Assembly (NCBI GenBank): GCA_016213755.1
Contig: JACQZT010000241.1
Coordinates: 1 to 35,033 of the forward strand
Source: Acidobacteriota bacterium
GTDB lineage: Bacteria > Acidobacteriota > Terriglobia > Bryobacterales > Bryobacteraceae
Direction: 5' to 3'
Length of the DNA: 35,033 bases
The notes under the pieces are model-generated. The model was not told the origin of the DNA and ran no database searches. It saw nothing but the letters and a program-made list of their open reading frames with translations. The position numbers and the translations under genes were made by a program. Within the stretch, counting starts at the first letter, position 1. Every line of letters starts with the position of its first letter. Below are positions 34,426 through 35,033 of the stretch, in pieces.

Positions 34426-35033
34426 ACCGGCGCAAGATCTTGGGGCTTTTCGCCGTGCTGTGGCTGGCCTCCGGCATCTACATCGTGCCGGCCGACCAGC
34501 AGGCGGTGGAAACGCGCCTGGGCCGCGTGGTGGCGCCGCGGGTTCTGCCCGGCATTCACCTTTCGATGCCCTGGCCCATCGACCGCGTCTACAAGCTCAA
34601 GGTGCGGCAGCTTCAGCGGCTGGTGGTGGGCGGCGAGGCGGCCGACGGCGTGCTGGGCCGGGCGCAGCCGGTGACCTCGCAATTTCTCACCGGCGATCAG
34701 AACATCCTCCACCTGCGCATCGCGGTGCAGTACTGGGTGGGCGTTCCGGCCGACTATCTCTTCCGGGCCGCAGATGTCTCTCGCACCGTGGGCGCGGCGG
34801 TGGAATCCGCGCTGGCCGGGCGCATCTCGTCGCGCACTGTGGACGCCGTGCTTACCACCGAGAAGGCCGCCATTCAGGAGGAGGTCCGCGCGGCGGCGCA
34901 GAAGACCCTCAACGACTATCGCGCCGGCGTGATCCTGTCCACCGTGAACCTGGAGACGGTCGCGCCGCCGCCGGAGGCCGCCGATGCTTTCCGCGACGTG
35001 GCCAGCGCGCGCGCCGCTTCGCTGCGCATCGTC
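34422..35033 (+). CDS. Second HflK-like SPFH protein (truncated by window end)
   Basis: ATGA overlap with hflC; MNRRKILGLFAVLWLASGIYIVPADQQAVETRLGRVVAPRVLPGIHLSMPWPIDRVYKLKVRQLQ ... LTGDQNILHLRIAVQYWVGVPADYLFRAADV; open to the last base. Confidence 0.88.
   Translation, partial: MNRRKILGLFAVLWLASGIYIVPADQQAVETRLGRVVAPRVLPGIHLSMPWPIDRVYKLKVRQLQRLVVGGEAADGVLGRAQPVTSQFLTGDQNILHLRIAVQYWVGVPADYLFRAADVSRTVGAAVESALAGRISSRTVDAVLTTEKAAIQEEVRAAAQKTLNDYRAGVILSTVNLETVAPPPEAADAFRDVASARAASLRIV

Noticed and set aside
1-35033. CRISPR arrays, prophage, integrase or insertion sequences
   Set aside because: No regularly spaced direct repeats and no transposase, integrase or phage structural gene seen in the translations; only the two REP-like palindromes suggest mobility.

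Overview
High-GC, gene-dense chromosomal window, most likely from an Acidobacteriota-type soil bacterium (inferred from gene content and Tat-leader style; not verified). About 24 genuine coding regions can be supported. They include HAD phosphatase, M48 metallopeptidase with a PsbP-like tail, IlvE, NagA, DSD1-like PLP enzyme + M19 dipeptidase, PrmA, Tat-leader enolase-superfamily enzyme, 3-hydroxyisobutyrate/tartronate-semialdehyde reductase-like enzyme, HrpB helicase, an orphan ProX-like lipoprotein, AmrS radical SAM, an Rrf2 regulator, a TIGR03790-like protein, Gfo/Idh, HemQ and an S9 peptidase. A tripartite RND efflux operon, two sugar-phosphate isomerase-like genes flanking a VOC protein, an orphan VapB antitoxin and DUF72 follow. 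The window ends in an operon of a P1B-type ATPase fused to an HflK/SPFH domain, then HflC and a second HflK-like gene that runs off the edge. The strongest lead is that ATPase::SPFH fusion operon (30605-35033). Other leads are two GGGGACAG...CTGTCCCC palindromic elements, one of which gives two convergent genes the same KKGTA* C-terminus; a decayed VapC remnant beside an intact VapB; and recurrent -10-like hexamers 6-7 nt upstream of start codons, suggesting leaderless transcripts. No tRNA, rRNA, CRISPR array or transposase was recognised. All family calls come from reading the translations; no database search was run.
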